Shown here piece after piece: positions 39,455-47,493 of a DNA stretch of 64,000 nt (positions are counted from its first letter, which is position 1; each line of letters begins with the position of its first letter). Both the position numbers and the translations under genes were made by a program. The stretch covers positions 62,001-126,000 of the forward strand of contig NC_008758.1 of the NCBI RefSeq assembly GCF_000015505.1, read 5' to 3'. Below the pieces are notes generated by a model. The model had not been told where the DNA came from, made no database searches, and saw only the letters and a list, made by a program, of their open reading frames with translations. The stretch is from Polaromonas naphthalenivorans CJ2. GTDB taxonomy: Bacteria > Pseudomonadota > Gammaproteobacteria > Burkholderiales > Burkholderiaceae_C.

Positions 39455-39670
39455 CCATCTCTGCTTTTGGCGCTTCAACGCTGCGCTGGCGTTGCTGTTT
39501 TCGCCCTGGCTTTTACGGCTGGCGCCCATGCTTCTCCGAGTCAGGTGTAACTCGATGATTTGACTTGGACCGAAGCGCGAGATGCCGTCCGGTCCGGCGC
39601 AACCATCATCATTATTCCGGTCGGCGGCACCGAGCAGAGCGGCCCCCAAATGGCTCTGGGCAAACACAAT
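39455..39670 (+). pseudogene. 5' remnant of a creatininase-family gene, cut by IS21 and with an in-frame stop
   Basis: In one frame the sequence reads a signal-peptide-like VAVFALAFTAGAHASPSQV, a TAA at 39548-39550, then LDDLTWTEARDAVRSGATIIIIPVGGTEQSGPQMALGKHN, the N-terminal core of creatininase-type amidohydrolases (usual ...IPVGGTEQNGPHM.LGKHN). Similarity ends where the IS21 end begins at 39670. The stop and the insertion make it non-functional. No ATG is seen at the original start. Confidence 0.65.
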
Positions 39671-40043
39671 GTCAGGGTACATTGCGTATTCCACGCGATG
39701 GCGGACACGATTCCATGCTGATGGCGGACAGCGGTCCACCGTCATCGCGGACACCGTTCCACGGTGAAGGCGGACAGCGTTCCATTTTGAAGGCGGACAC
39801 CCCAGCAGTGCCCTGAGTGACCCAAACGAGGCGTAGGCTGTCCGGTTTTTTTGACCGGAAACCAGCTATGCCCACACCAAGGGTCACCATGAGCAAGATT
39901 CGACACACATTGCAGCTGCTGCACAGCGGCAACCTCAGCACGCGCCAAATCGGCGCAGCACTGGGCATCTCCAAATCGACCGTCAGCGACATCGCCAGCT
40001 ACACCCGCGCCGCCGGGCTCGACTGGAGCGAAGCCCAACATTT
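39670..40043 (+). mobile_element. Left end of an IS21-family element, truncated by IS66
   Basis: The element begins at TGTCAGGGTACATTG, interrupting the creatininase remnant, and includes the five-copy 23-base terminal repeats and the first part of istA. It is cut off at 40043 by IS66. The istA remainder, istB and the right end are absent from the window. Confidence 0.75.
39701..39799. repeat. Five 23-base-spaced IS21 terminal repeats
   Basis: GCGGACA occurs at 39701, 39724, 39747, 39770 and 39793, always 23 bases apart, and each of the first four is followed by a variant of CGTTCCA. Multiple direct repeats at the ends, bound by the IstA transposase, are known for IS21 elements. The regular spacing of about two helical turns would put the sites on one face of the DNA. 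Confidence 0.8.
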
Positions 40044-40047
40044 GTAA
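39868..40047 (+). pseudogene. istA: istA fragment (IS21 transposase N-terminus)
   Basis: Only 59 codons remain: SKIRHTLQLLHSGNLSTRQIGAALGISKSTVSDI is the helix-turn-helix of IstA-type transposases. The catalytic region is missing. The TAA that ends the frame (40045-40047) lies inside the first bases of the IS66 left end (GTAAGCG), so the stop was supplied by the insertion. Confidence 0.85.
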
Positions 40048-40126
40048 GCGGTCCGCGAACTACGTCCTTTTATTCGTGAGCTGATTCGATGATGCTACGT
40101 GTCCATCTACAACTACATGGACACGT

Positions 40127-40573
40127 ATGACGGAGATAAACACAGAGTTGTTGACCCGCCTGGTGGTCGGGCGCAAACGCGACGGACGGTGCAATTACGA
40201 CCCGCTGGCCAAGCAGGCGCTGATTGACGAATGCCTCAAGTCTGGCGTGTCGGTGGCGCGCGTGGCGATGCTGTACGGCATCAACGCCAATTTGCTGCGC
40301 ACCTGGATTGCCAAGTCAGGCCAGCCCAATTCCCGCCATGGCTTGGCGCGCGCCTTGCCCGGCAAGGCGCTGGCGTCGGCAGCGGCTTTCGTGGCCGTGC
40401 AGGTCACCGAGCCTGCAGCGCCAACCACAGCACCGGCACCGGCACCGGCACCGGCCGCACTTTGCCTGAACGTGCGCCTGCCCAACGGGGTGGCGCTCGA
40501 TGTGGGCCAGGTTCCGCTGGAGGCGATGGCGCCCGTGCTCCAACTGCTGGGCGCTCTGGCGTGTTCGCGCTGA
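40127..40573 (+). CDS. tnpA: IS66 accessory protein TnpA
   Basis: This 148-residue protein carries a helix-turn-helix of the kind found in IS66 first ORFs (YDPLAKQALIDECLKSGVSVARVAMLYGINANLLRTWIAK) followed by a linker rich in proline and alanine (APAPAPAPA) and a short conserved end. It is needed for transposition of IS66 elements together with TnpB and TnpC. Its stop overlaps the tnpB start by 13 bases. Confidence 0.9.
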   Translation: MTEINTELLTRLVVGRKRDGRCNYDPLAKQALIDECLKSGVSVARVAMLYGINANLLRTWIAKSGQPNSRHGLARALPGKALASAAAFVAVQVTEPAAPTTAPAPAPAPAALCLNVRLPNGVALDVGQVPLEAMAPVLQLLGALACSR

Positions 40574-40914
40574 ACGCCAGCCGTGCGGTGTACCTGCACC
40601 AGGGCGCCGTTGATTTTCGCAAGAGCATCAACGGCCTGGCCAGCGTGGTCGAGCACGGCCTGGGCCTGGACGCGTTTGCCCAGGCGCTGTTTGTCTTTGC
40701 CAACCGCAGGCGCGACCGCATCAAGATTCTGGGCTGGGACGTCAACGGGTTTTGGCTCTTGCACAAGCGCCTGGAGAAAGACCGCTTCATCTGGCCGCGA
40801 GGCGAGGCAGGCGTCGTGACGCTCAGCGTGGAGCAGCTGCACTGGCTGCTCAAGGGGGTGGACATCCAGGCCCTGCGCGGACACCGGGCGGCGAGCTATC
40901 AGTGCGCGGCGTGA
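40561..40914 (+). CDS. tnpB: IS66 accessory protein TnpB
   Basis: This 117-residue protein, the IS66 Orf2 type, has RAVYLHQGAVDFRKSINGLASVVE, FANRRRDRIKILGWDVNGFWLLHKRLEKDRF and a C-terminal SVEQLHWLLKGVDI. I place the start at the GTG at 40561, which overlaps the tnpA end; the frame is open further upstream but inside tnpA and without similarity. Confidence 0.9.
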   Translation: MFALNASRAVYLHQGAVDFRKSINGLASVVEHGLGLDAFAQALFVFANRRRDRIKILGWDVNGFWLLHKRLEKDRFIWPRGEAGVVTLSVEQLHWLLKGVDIQALRGHRAASYQCAA

Positions 40915-40996
40915 GGGAACAAATGCTGACCTGAAAGGTGACGTCCAAGCATGATTTTTCGGAACTTCTGCAGACGCCCCTTCATCAAAGTGGGCC

Positions 40997-42595
40997 ATGC
41001 TTGCAACGCCTGCTGCCGAAGAATTCAACGCCTTGAAGGAGGCGCTGGCGCAGGCTTTACGGCGCAGCGACGCCCTGGCAGGCGAGTTGCGCATGGTGCG
41101 CGCCGAGCGTGACCTGCTTCAGGAGCGGCTCAAGCAGTCCATGCGCAAGCTCTTTGCCGCGCGCAGCGAAGCGGGCAGCGCGCAGCAACGGGACCTGTTC
41201 TTCAACGAGGCCGAAGCGCTGGGCGCGGCCAGCGAGCCGGCCGCCAGCGACGGCCGCGAAGACGACACCCAGGAGGTGCGCGCCCACCAGCGCGTGCCGC
41301 GCGGACGCAAGCCGCTCGATGCGGCCTTGCCCCGGGAGGTGGTGCGCCACGAACTGCCCGAGTCCGAGCGGGTGTGCCCGCACGATGGGGCCGCCTTGGT
41401 GGAAATCGGCGTGGAGACCAGCGAGCTGCTCGACATCATTCCCCAGCAGGTGCGCGTCATTCGCCATGAACGCGTCAAATATGCCTGTCCCTGCTGCGAT
41501 GGCGGATTGCGCCTGGCGTCCAAGCCGGCGCAAATCATTCCCAAGGGCCTGTTCAGCGAAGGGCTGCTGGCCTGGGTGATTGCCTCGAAGTATTGCGATG
41601 GCCTGCCGCTGTACCGCCAGACGGCGCTGCTCGCGCGCTTTGGCGGCGACTTGGCGCGCAACACCCTGGCCGCCAGCGTCGTGCGCGTGGGCCGGGAGGT
41701 CCAACCCATCATCAATGTGCTGCGCGACCATTTGCTGGACTCGCCCCTCATCCATGGCGACGAAACCCATGTGCAGGTACTCAAAGAAACCGGCAAAAGC
41801 GCACAGTCCAAAAGCTATATGTGGGTGCAGACGACCCCGTGCTCCGGGGTGCAGGGAGCCGGGCCACCCATCCGGCTGTTTGGCTACGCGCCCTCGCGCA
41901 GCACGGCCGCCGCCCAAATTCTCTATGCCGGGGTGCGCGAGGGCAGCGTGCTGATGACGGATGGCTACGCGGTTTATGACGCCATTGCGCAGACGCATGG
42001 CCTCGTGCACCTGGGATGCTGGGCGCATTGCAGGCGCGGGTTTCATGAAGCGCTGCAGGCGCTGCCCAAGAACGCGCGCGGCCCCGAGCAGCTCGCTGCG
42101 CGGTTTCTCGCGCTCATCGCCCAGTTGTATGCGGTGGAGTCGCGCGCACGCGAGCACCGGCTCCCTCCCAAGGAATTGCTGGACCAGCGGCAACAGCACA
42201 GCGTGCCCGTGCTGGGCCAGATAGAGGCTTTGCTGCTGGCCAACGTGCATGCCGTGCTGCCGGGCAGCTTGCTGGGCAAGGCGCTGCATTACCTGGCTTC
42301 GCAATGGACGAAGCTGGCGCTTTATGTCACCGATGGCGCCTATCCGATAGACAACAATGCCTGCGAAAATTCGATTCGTCCGTTTGTCATTGGCAGGCGC
42401 AACTGGCTCTTCAGCGATACGGTGGCCGGCGCCCAGGCCAGCGCCAACCTGTATTCGCTGCTGCAGACCTGCGCGGCCAACGGCGTCGATGGCTACGCGT
42501 ACCTGCGCGCATTGCTCAGCGCGCTGCCCATGGCAAAAACGGCCGATGACTACGAAGCGTTGCTGCCTTGGCGCATCGAGCTGCCCAGCCGCTGA
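40997..42595 (+). CDS. tnpC: IS66 transposase TnpC
   Basis: This 532-residue DDE transposase has a leucine-rich helical N-terminus, a Cys-type zinc finger (ERVKYACPCCDG, with CPHDG upstream), and the catalytic triad in LIHGDETHVQ, LMTDGYAVYD and DNNACENSIRPF. The length is full for IS66. It appears intact, so the element could be active. Confidence 0.94.
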   Translation: MLATPAAEEFNALKEALAQALRRSDALAGELRMVRAERDLLQERLKQSMRKLFAARSEAGSAQQRDLFFNEAEALGAASEPAASDGREDDTQEVRAHQRVPRGRKPLDAALPREVVRHELPESERVCPHDGAALVEIGVETSELLDIIPQQVRVIRHERVKYACPCCDGGLRLASKPAQIIPKGLFSEGLLAWVIASKYCDGLPLYRQTALLARFGGDLARNTLAASVVRVGREVQPIINVLRDHLLDSPLIHGDETHVQVLKETGKSAQSKSYMWVQTTPCSGVQGAGPPIRLFGYAPSRSTAAAQILYAGVREGSVLMTDGYAVYDAIAQTHGLVHLGCWAHCRRGFHEALQALPKNARGPEQLAARFLALIAQLYAVESRAREHRLPPKELLDQRQQHSVPVLGQIEALLLANVHAVLPGSLLGKALHYLASQWTKLALYVTDGAYPIDNNACENSIRPFVIGRRNWLFSDTVAGAQASANLYSLLQTCAANGVDGYAYLRALLSALPMAKTADDYEALLPWRIELPSR

Positions 42596-42915
42596 GCAGC
42601 GGTCCGCCAACGCACTTTCGCCGTTCCAATCACACCCCTGCTGAGGATGTAAGGTACGCGGTTAATTGACCGCATACCTTCGACCTACCTCATGCGTTAA
42701 ACATTTTTTGTATGGGCAATCTCTGACCGGTAAAACACTGGCTGGCGTACCAAAAACCAATCGAATTTTTTGCATCCGTTTGACCTGAAGCATCAAACCA
42801 ACCATGAAAAAATTCAAATGATTTTTTGAAGCGTGTAATGCAATTGTGATGGCTTGCAACCTCCGCGCATTTTCACAACTTGAATCTTCGATTAACCCTA
42901 TGAAAGTAGTTCAAC

Positions 42916-43359
42916 ATGACCTTAAAATTAAATTTCCTCAAAACATTGCCCTTTGCTGCAATTGCATTGAGTGCGACGTTGCTGCAGCCCATGGTGCATG
43001 CCCAGTCGCCTGCCAGTTCTAACCAGGGGTCAATGCAGGGAAGTAAAGGTCACGCATCGACCATGTCCGGCGCAGGAATGGACATGAAGGGCATGGACAT
43101 GAAAGGCATGATGAAGGACAACAACGACAAAATGTCCTCGATGCAGATGACCGGTAACGTCGATGTGGATTTCGCCATGATGATGCGCATCCACCACCTA
43201 GGCGCTATTGACATGGCCCAGGCCGAACTGAAAGACGGCAAAGCGCCTGAAATGCGAAAAATGGCTCAAAACATCATTGCTGCGCAGAAAAAAGAAATTG
43301 CCCAGCTGGACAAATTCTTGGCGAAGAACGGTCATCCCGTTGACAAAATGAGCAAATAA
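42916..43359 (+). CDS. DUF305 exported protein, copy 1
   Basis: This 147-residue protein has a signal peptide (PFAAIALSATLLQPMVHA), a Met/His-rich segment (MSGAGMDMKGMDMKGMMKDNNDKM) and the DUF305 four-helix signature DVDFAMMMRIHHLGAIDMAQAELKDG with KMAQNIIAAQKKEIAQLDKFL. DUF305 proteins are ferritin-like helical exported proteins common in copper clusters, with no known function. A second copy with about 90% identical DNA begins at 63773. No clear ribosome site precedes the ATG. Confidence 0.88.
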   Translation: MTLKLNFLKTLPFAAIALSATLLQPMVHAQSPASSNQGSMQGSKGHASTMSGAGMDMKGMDMKGMMKDNNDKMSSMQMTGNVDVDFAMMMRIHHLGAIDMAQAELKDGKAPEMRKMAQNIIAAQKKEIAQLDKFLAKNGHPVDKMSK

Positions 43360-43809
43360 CTGCAGTCACTCCATGCAGCGCGGAGTTGTTGACAAGGCAT
43401 GTTCGACGCCAAGATCATTGCGACGTATCTTTCGAAGCTGTTAATTCCCGCCATCCTGACAGGTGGACGCATTACCTAACCACGCTGCATGCAGTATGCA
43501 AAGCGCAAACAATTGATCGATAACAGTCGTAGTGGCCCATGAGCGCGCAGTTGAAAACAAGCTGAGCTTATCCCAATGCGCGGCGATGCGATGCTCGCAA
43601 AATGCAGTCATGCAGTCATGCAGTCATGCAGTCATGCAGTCGTGCAGTCGTGCAGTCGTGCAGTCAATCGGTTTGCCTTTTACGTCAAGGCATGCTGATG
43701 ACCTATGGATAAGGCTGATACGCATTTTTCAGATTCTCCAAATTTGTGCAGTATCAAGCTGATAGGTTTGGCGTTTGATTGCCAGGCGTGTAAGCGGATG
43801 CCGCGTTTG
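43360..43809. other. Gene-poor stretch between DUF305 and copper cassette copy 2
   Basis: About 450 bases without a supported gene. It holds the 8-base tandem array at 43602-43665 and, near its end, the same upstream sequence (GTTTGATTGCCAG...) that precedes copy 1. Confidence 0.6.
43602..43665. repeat. 8-base tandem repeat, eight units
   Basis: Five copies of ATGCAGTC are followed by three of GTGCAGTC, in perfect register over 64 bases. The unit length is not a multiple of three and there is no gene over it. Such arrays change length by slippage. Confidence 0.95.
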
Positions 43810-43823
43810 TTGACGTGGATCAA
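43810..43823 (+). promoter_or_regulatory. FNR/Anr-type box before copper cassette copy 2
   Basis: TTGACGTGGATCAA differs from the perfect copy 1 box only at T-to-C in the first half and one spacer base, and still fits TTGAY-N4-ATCAA. The TAGGAT -10 candidate at 43845-43850 is at the same distance (28.5 bases from box centre to its first base) as in copy 1. Confidence 0.6.
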
Positions 43824-43874
43824 TTATTAGTTACCCAACGCGTGTAGGATGAAATCTCTGTGATCTCAACCGCC

Positions 43875-44324
43875 ATGAAGCTTTTTTCCAATACCCGCGC
43901 CAGGCGCAGCACCATATTCTTGGTATTGCTGGTGTGGTTGTTTGCGTTGGCTTCAGGAGTTGCGAATGCGTGCCTGCTCGAAGCGCGTCAAACGCACGCC
44001 CACATTGCTGCAACCGCTTCTTCCGAATCTGGCGCGCATGCGCATGCAGCCGTGATATTGCCTGGTCACACCGGAGCCATTGCCGATGGCGTGGGTGAGC
44101 AGCAGTTCAAGGCGTCGTGCCTGAAGGTTTGTGACGATGGCACGCGCTCTTTCCCCAAGCAGGACGGCTCAGTCGCCCAGAACGATGCCGGTCCCGCGCC
44201 ACTTTTCCAAGTTCTCTGGGGCAAAGTAGCGCCTAGCATTCCGACGCTTCGCCATATGGATGCCCGGCAGCCAGCCACGCCTGAGTTGCCCATCCGCGTT
44301 CGCTTCTCGCGACTGGCCATTTAG
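43875..44324 (+). CDS. Small exported Cys/His protein, copy 2
   Basis: This 149-residue protein is the paralogue of the one at 24647, with the same signal helix (STIFLVLLVWLFALASGVANA), ACLLEARQTHAHI, HAHAAVILPGH and CLKVCDDGTRSF. Differences are scattered substitutions and a two-residue deletion after the THAH stretch, not frame changes, so both copies seem to be under selection as proteins. The start is set by analogy with copy 1. It is exported and likely periplasmic; function unknown. Confidence 0.68.
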   Translation: MKLFSNTRARRSTIFLVLLVWLFALASGVANACLLEARQTHAHIAATASSESGAHAHAAVILPGHTGAIADGVGEQQFKASCLKVCDDGTRSFPKQDGSVAQNDAGPAPLFQVLWGKVAPSIPTLRHMDARQPATPELPIRVRFSRLAI

Positions 44325-44514
44325 CGGCCTTTCAACGTTTGACCCTGAGCCTCGCGCTCTGCGGCCTGCGTTCGTATCTTCATCCAATTTGCTTTTACGC
44401 CCTCGGGGTGCGCAAAGCAGACTTGAGCCTTGAACCAGCAGCGTCGATGCCTACCCAAGGCACAGCACTGCACACCGTATTCTATTTTTCTCTTCCCCTG
44501 ATCAGGATTCAGTC

Positions 44515-44961
44515 ATGACCCTTTTTCGATTCATTCCCCTTGCCCTTGCCTTGATTGCCATCAGCGCATTGACCGCCTGCAACACGGCTCCGCCGCTGAT
44601 GATGCCCATGGGCACCGCGTCTGCCAGCACCATGGGCACACCTGGCCAGATGGGCAACATGGGCCAGATGGGACAGATGGATGCGCAGACGAAAACGATG
44701 CAAGCCATGCACGACAAGATGATGAGCGCCAAGACCCCTGAAGAGCGCAACAAGCTGATGGCCGAACACATGAAATCCATGCAGGACGGCATGGCCATGA
44801 TGGAAGGCAACTCCGGTGCCGGCAAGGGCGGCATGAAGGGCATGCCGGGCATGAAAGGCGATATGGGTGCGCACCAGCAGATGATGGAAAAGCGCATGGA
44901 AATGATGCAGACCATGATGAAAATGATGATGGACCGAATGCCGGCGGCACCTGCCAAATAA
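44515..44961 (+). CDS. Met-rich lipoprotein, copy 2
   Basis: This 148-residue predicted lipoprotein has the lipobox LTAC and long Met-rich stretches (MGNMGQMGQMDAQTKTMQAMHDKMM, MEMMQTMMKMMMDRM), six residues shorter than copy 1 because of a shortened GNMGNM block. Upstream DNA between this gene and the previous one is also conserved between the copies. DUF5676 follows after 13 bases. Role as in copy 1: probable Cu(I) binding at the outer or inner membrane. Confidence 0.8.
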   Translation: MTLFRFIPLALALIAISALTACNTAPPLMMPMGTASASTMGTPGQMGNMGQMGQMDAQTKTMQAMHDKMMSAKTPEERNKLMAEHMKSMQDGMAMMEGNSGAGKGGMKGMPGMKGDMGAHQQMMEKRMEMMQTMMKMMMDRMPAAPAK

Positions 44962-44974
44962 AGAAGCCCAACCC

Positions 44975-45235
44975 ATGACGCCGCTTCGCACAGGCTTCGC
45001 GCTGGGCATCACCGTCGGGCTGTTTTATGCCCTGTGCGCGCTGGTCTGGGCTTTGGCACCCGGCCCGTTTCTGGGCTTCATGGGCAATCTGTTTCATGGC
45101 ATGGACTTCAGCACCCTAGTGCAGCCTCGGCCATTCGCCTGGACAGGGTTCCTGACGGCGCTCCTCGTACTGAGCACCTGGGCCTTTTTTGCCGGTGTGT
45201 TTTTTGCGTGGTTGACCGATCGATTAACGGGTTGA
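44975..45235 (+). CDS. DUF5676 small membrane protein, copy 2
   Basis: This 86-residue two-helix protein is nearly identical to the one at 25770, with changes such as GNLFHGMDFSTL for NSLFHGMDFSTM. In copy 2 it is followed directly (about 80 bases) by DUF2933, with no oxidase gene between. Confidence 0.82.
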   Translation: MTPLRTGFALGITVGLFYALCALVWALAPGPFLGFMGNLFHGMDFSTLVQPRPFAWTGFLTALLVLSTWAFFAGVFFAWLTDRLTG

Positions 45236-45316
45236 TCAACCTCGAATTGGAAGATGCGCAGTGATTCCGCAAGGCGGCCCGCAGACTTTAAACAGTTCAG
45301 TCCAGGAGATTTTTAA

Positions 45317-45619
45317 ATGAACCATAACCACAATGTAGAGCCAAGTCAGAACAGGGTTTTATCAGGGGCACCGCCATTTTGGCGCTCCCGGTATAGCTTG
45401 GGTCTGATGGTGTTCGGTGCTGCCGCCGCCTACTTTTTGCTCAGTGAGCATCGCGCCCACTTCCTGGGTGCGCTGCCGTACCTGCTGCTTCTGGCTTGCC
45501 CGCTGATGCATGTGTTCATGCACCATGGACATGGCCGGCATGAACGCCATGCTGACGGTAACCAAAGTTTGAACACGTCAACAACACCTCAGCCGAACAA
45601 GACCGGAAAACAGCCATGA
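45317..45619 (+). CDS. DUF2933 small membrane protein, copy 2
   Basis: This 100-residue protein is the counterpart of the one at 27859, with two helices (YSLGLMVFGAAAAYFLL and LPYLLLLACPLMHVFMHH) and flanking His (NHNHN, HHGHGRHERHAD). The N-terminus is longer by a few residues. The stop overlaps the methyltransferase-like ATG (ATGA). Confidence 0.82.
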   Translation: MNHNHNVEPSQNRVLSGAPPFWRSRYSLGLMVFGAAAAYFLLSEHRAHFLGALPYLLLLACPLMHVFMHHGHGRHERHADGNQSLNTSTTPQPNKTGKQP

Positions 45620-46266
45620 CCCACGATACCCCTGCCTACGGACTATGGTTGCTGGTCATCTTTAATTCGGCCATCTTCCTGATGTTTGCATTCAGCTTCT
45701 TTAAACCCCAGACAGCACGAGACTGGCGAACCTTTGGCGCATTTGCCGCCTTCATTGTTGCGCTCTTCGTCGAGATGTATGGCTTTCCGCTGACCATCTA
45801 TTTCATGTCTGGCTGGCTGCAGACCAAGTTCCCGAGCATCGATCTGCTGTCTCACAACTCCGGCCATCTCTGGTCAACACTTTTGGGGGAGAAGGGTGAT
45901 CCCCATTTCGGGGTACTGCATATCGCCAGCTACGTGTTCCTAGGATTTGGCTTTTACCTGTTGTCCAGTGCCTGGAACGTGCTGTACCACGCGCAACGCC
46001 AGCATGCATTGGCTACGGCAGGCCCTTATGCTCGCATTCGCCATCCGCAATACCTGGCTTTCGTCTTAATTCTGTTGGGTTTCCTGCTGCAATGGCCAAC
46101 GCTGCTCACGTTGGTGATGTTTCCCATCCTGCTGGTGATGTATGGGCGGCTCGCGATCACGGAAGAGTCTGAAATGCGTAAGCGGTTCGGCGCTGAATTT
46201 GAAGCCTACGCAACGAGCACGCCACGCTTCGTGCCGTCATTGCGAAACAAAACGTCGGTTGCCTGA
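45616..46266 (+). CDS. Isoprenylcysteine carboxyl methyltransferase-like membrane protein, copy 2
   Basis: This 216-residue protein corresponds to the one at 28140, with the same start (THDTPAYGLWLL), helices and C-terminal signature GPYARIRHPQYLAFVLILLGFLLQWPTLL. Six residues are missing at the C-terminus. The overlap with DUF2933 supports this ATG. Confidence 0.82.
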   Translation: MTHDTPAYGLWLLVIFNSAIFLMFAFSFFKPQTARDWRTFGAFAAFIVALFVEMYGFPLTIYFMSGWLQTKFPSIDLLSHNSGHLWSTLLGEKGDPHFGVLHIASYVFLGFGFYLLSSAWNVLYHAQRQHALATAGPYARIRHPQYLAFVLILLGFLLQWPTLLTLVMFPILLVMYGRLAITEESEMRKRFGAEFEAYATSTPRFVPSLRNKTSVA

Positions 46267-46357
46267 AAGCGTGAGGTCTGCGAATCAATGCTCCTGCTCT
46301 AGGCATCTGCCGACGCCGATTCAAACACCTGATTCCTCAATCCAATGAAAACTCACC

Positions 46358-46585
46358 ATGCAAACCCTGCAATTTGATGTCAGCGGCATGACCTGCGGCG
46401 GCTGTACCCTGATTGTGCAGCGCATGCTCAGCAAGCTCGACGGCGTCAGCCACGCTGAAGTCAGTTTGCGCCCGGGCATGGCCATCGTAGTGACTGATCC
46501 GGCTCGCATCACACGCGCTCAGATCGAATCGACAATCGCCGGGCTCGGTTACCCCGCCAAGGTTTGTCCGGCAGAGCACGACTGA
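46358..46585 (+). CDS. HMA-domain copper chaperone, copy 2
   Basis: This 75-residue HMA protein has GMTCGGC at about residues 9-15 and LDGVSHAEVSLRPGMAIVV, IAGLGYPAKV. It is closest to the chaperone at 29582. In copy 2 it is the last complete cassette gene: the SHOCT, second HMA and PPK2 genes of copy 1 are missing. Confidence 0.87.
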   Translation: MQTLQFDVSGMTCGGCTLIVQRMLSKLDGVSHAEVSLRPGMAIVVTDPARITRAQIESTIAGLGYPAKVCPAEHD

Positions 46586-46590
46586 CCACC

Positions 46591-46839
46591 ATGAAAACAA
46601 CCATCGTGGATGTCGACAAGCTCGATCCAAGTTCGACTAGAGTAGGCGCCTTGCCGCATCGATTGGCATGTTGCGAATGGCAAGCACGAGTGCAATTTCG
46701 TCCGGGCATGGCAGGAGCAGGTGGCCTGACCCGTTCAGTAAAACGTGCTGGGTTCCCTCAAGCGGCACGATGCTGCCCCGCTTTGAATGTCGGCAACCTT
46801 GACTTCGGCCGTGATGGTGGCTTTGTGGGAGTGAGCTGA
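46591..46839 (+). pseudogene. Remnant of the ATPase N-terminus (copy 2)
   Basis: An 82-codon frame starts MKTTIVDVDKLDPSSTRVG, similar to the start of the ATPase at 30699 ([19 protein letters not shown]) and to degenerate HMA domains, then RVQFRPGMAG and SVKRAGF keep traces of the HMA fold. The rest of the ATPase is gone. It lies where the ATPase should be if copy 2 once had the same order as copy 1. Weak similarity; it could also be a small unrelated gene. Confidence 0.4.
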
Positions 46840-47493
46840 ATGTGCTTTTCAGCCACAGCCAGCTTTACGGCGGGCGCCTTGCTGTTCGGGATCGGCATGC
46901 TGGCGCTGAAGTCAGCGCGTCGCCGGCGCGAACTGCCATTTGCAGCCATCCCGCTGCTGTTTGCGATCCAGCAGTTGAGCGAGGGCGTGATCTGGCTGAC
47001 GTTTCGCTACGAGGCGCCGCTGCTCAACGCAGTCATGACCCATATTTATTCCTTTTTCTCGCATGTGCTGTGGCCGATCTTTGTGCCCGTGGCAGTGCTG
47101 CTGATCGAACCGCCAGGCCGGCGCCGTAAAGCGCTGTTTGCGTTTGTTGCCGCTGGACTCGCGGTAGGTGCGTACCTGCTGTACTTCCTGGTGGCCTTCC
47201 CAATCGTCTCGCGGCCTACAGGCCAGCACATCGAATACATCGCGCCGCACTTCTTTGCCGCGGCGACGATGACGCTGTATCTGATATCGACCACTGTCAG
47301 TCCGATTCTGTCCACACACCGCATGGTGAAGGTCTTCGGTATTTTGGCGCTGTTGTCCTTTGGCGGGGTTTATTACTTTTATGCGACCTGGTTCATTTCA
47401 GTATGGTGCTTTTTTGCAGCGCTCCTGAGCGTCACCATATTTCTTCATTTTGTACGGCGCCGGGGTGAACGTAGCGCCCCCCAATTTCAATGA
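46840..47493 (+). CDS. DUF6629-like membrane protein
   Basis: This 217-residue protein starts MCFSATASFTAGALLFGIGMLALK, as in DUF6629-type membrane proteins, with about six helices including LPFAAIPLLFAIQQLSEGVIWLTF and FGGVYYFYATWFISVWCFFAALLSVTIFLHF. Function unknown. The stop overlaps the next frame by four bases. It is not related to the copper cassette genes and may mark the far side of the region lost from copy 2. Confidence 0.75.
   Translation: MCFSATASFTAGALLFGIGMLALKSARRRRELPFAAIPLLFAIQQLSEGVIWLTFRYEAPLLNAVMTHIYSFFSHVLWPIFVPVAVLLIEPPGRRRKALFAFVAAGLAVGAYLLYFLVAFPIVSRPTGQHIEYIAPHFFAAATMTLYLISTTVSPILSTHRMVKVFGILALLSFGGVYYFYATWFISVWCFFAALLSVTIFLHFVRRRGERSAPQFQ

Larger units (their letters stand above)
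40044..42677 (+). mobile_element. IS66-family insertion sequence
   Basis: The left end GTAAGCGGTCCGCGAAC (40044) and, read inward from the right, GTATGCGGTCAATTAAC (from 42677) are imperfect inverted repeats. Between them lie tnpA, tnpB and tnpC, all apparently intact. An 8-base duplication, normal for IS66, is not present (CAACATTT on the left, CTTCGACC on the right), so the right flank was changed after insertion or the right boundary is slightly misplaced. Confidence 0.85.

Noticed and set aside
41057..42610. Minus-strand open frame of 517 codons
   Set aside because: Antisense to IS66 tnpC, which has its catalytic residues.
43602..43665. Possible CRISPR array
   Set aside because: Units of eight bases without spacers are a simple tandem repeat; no cas genes are present.
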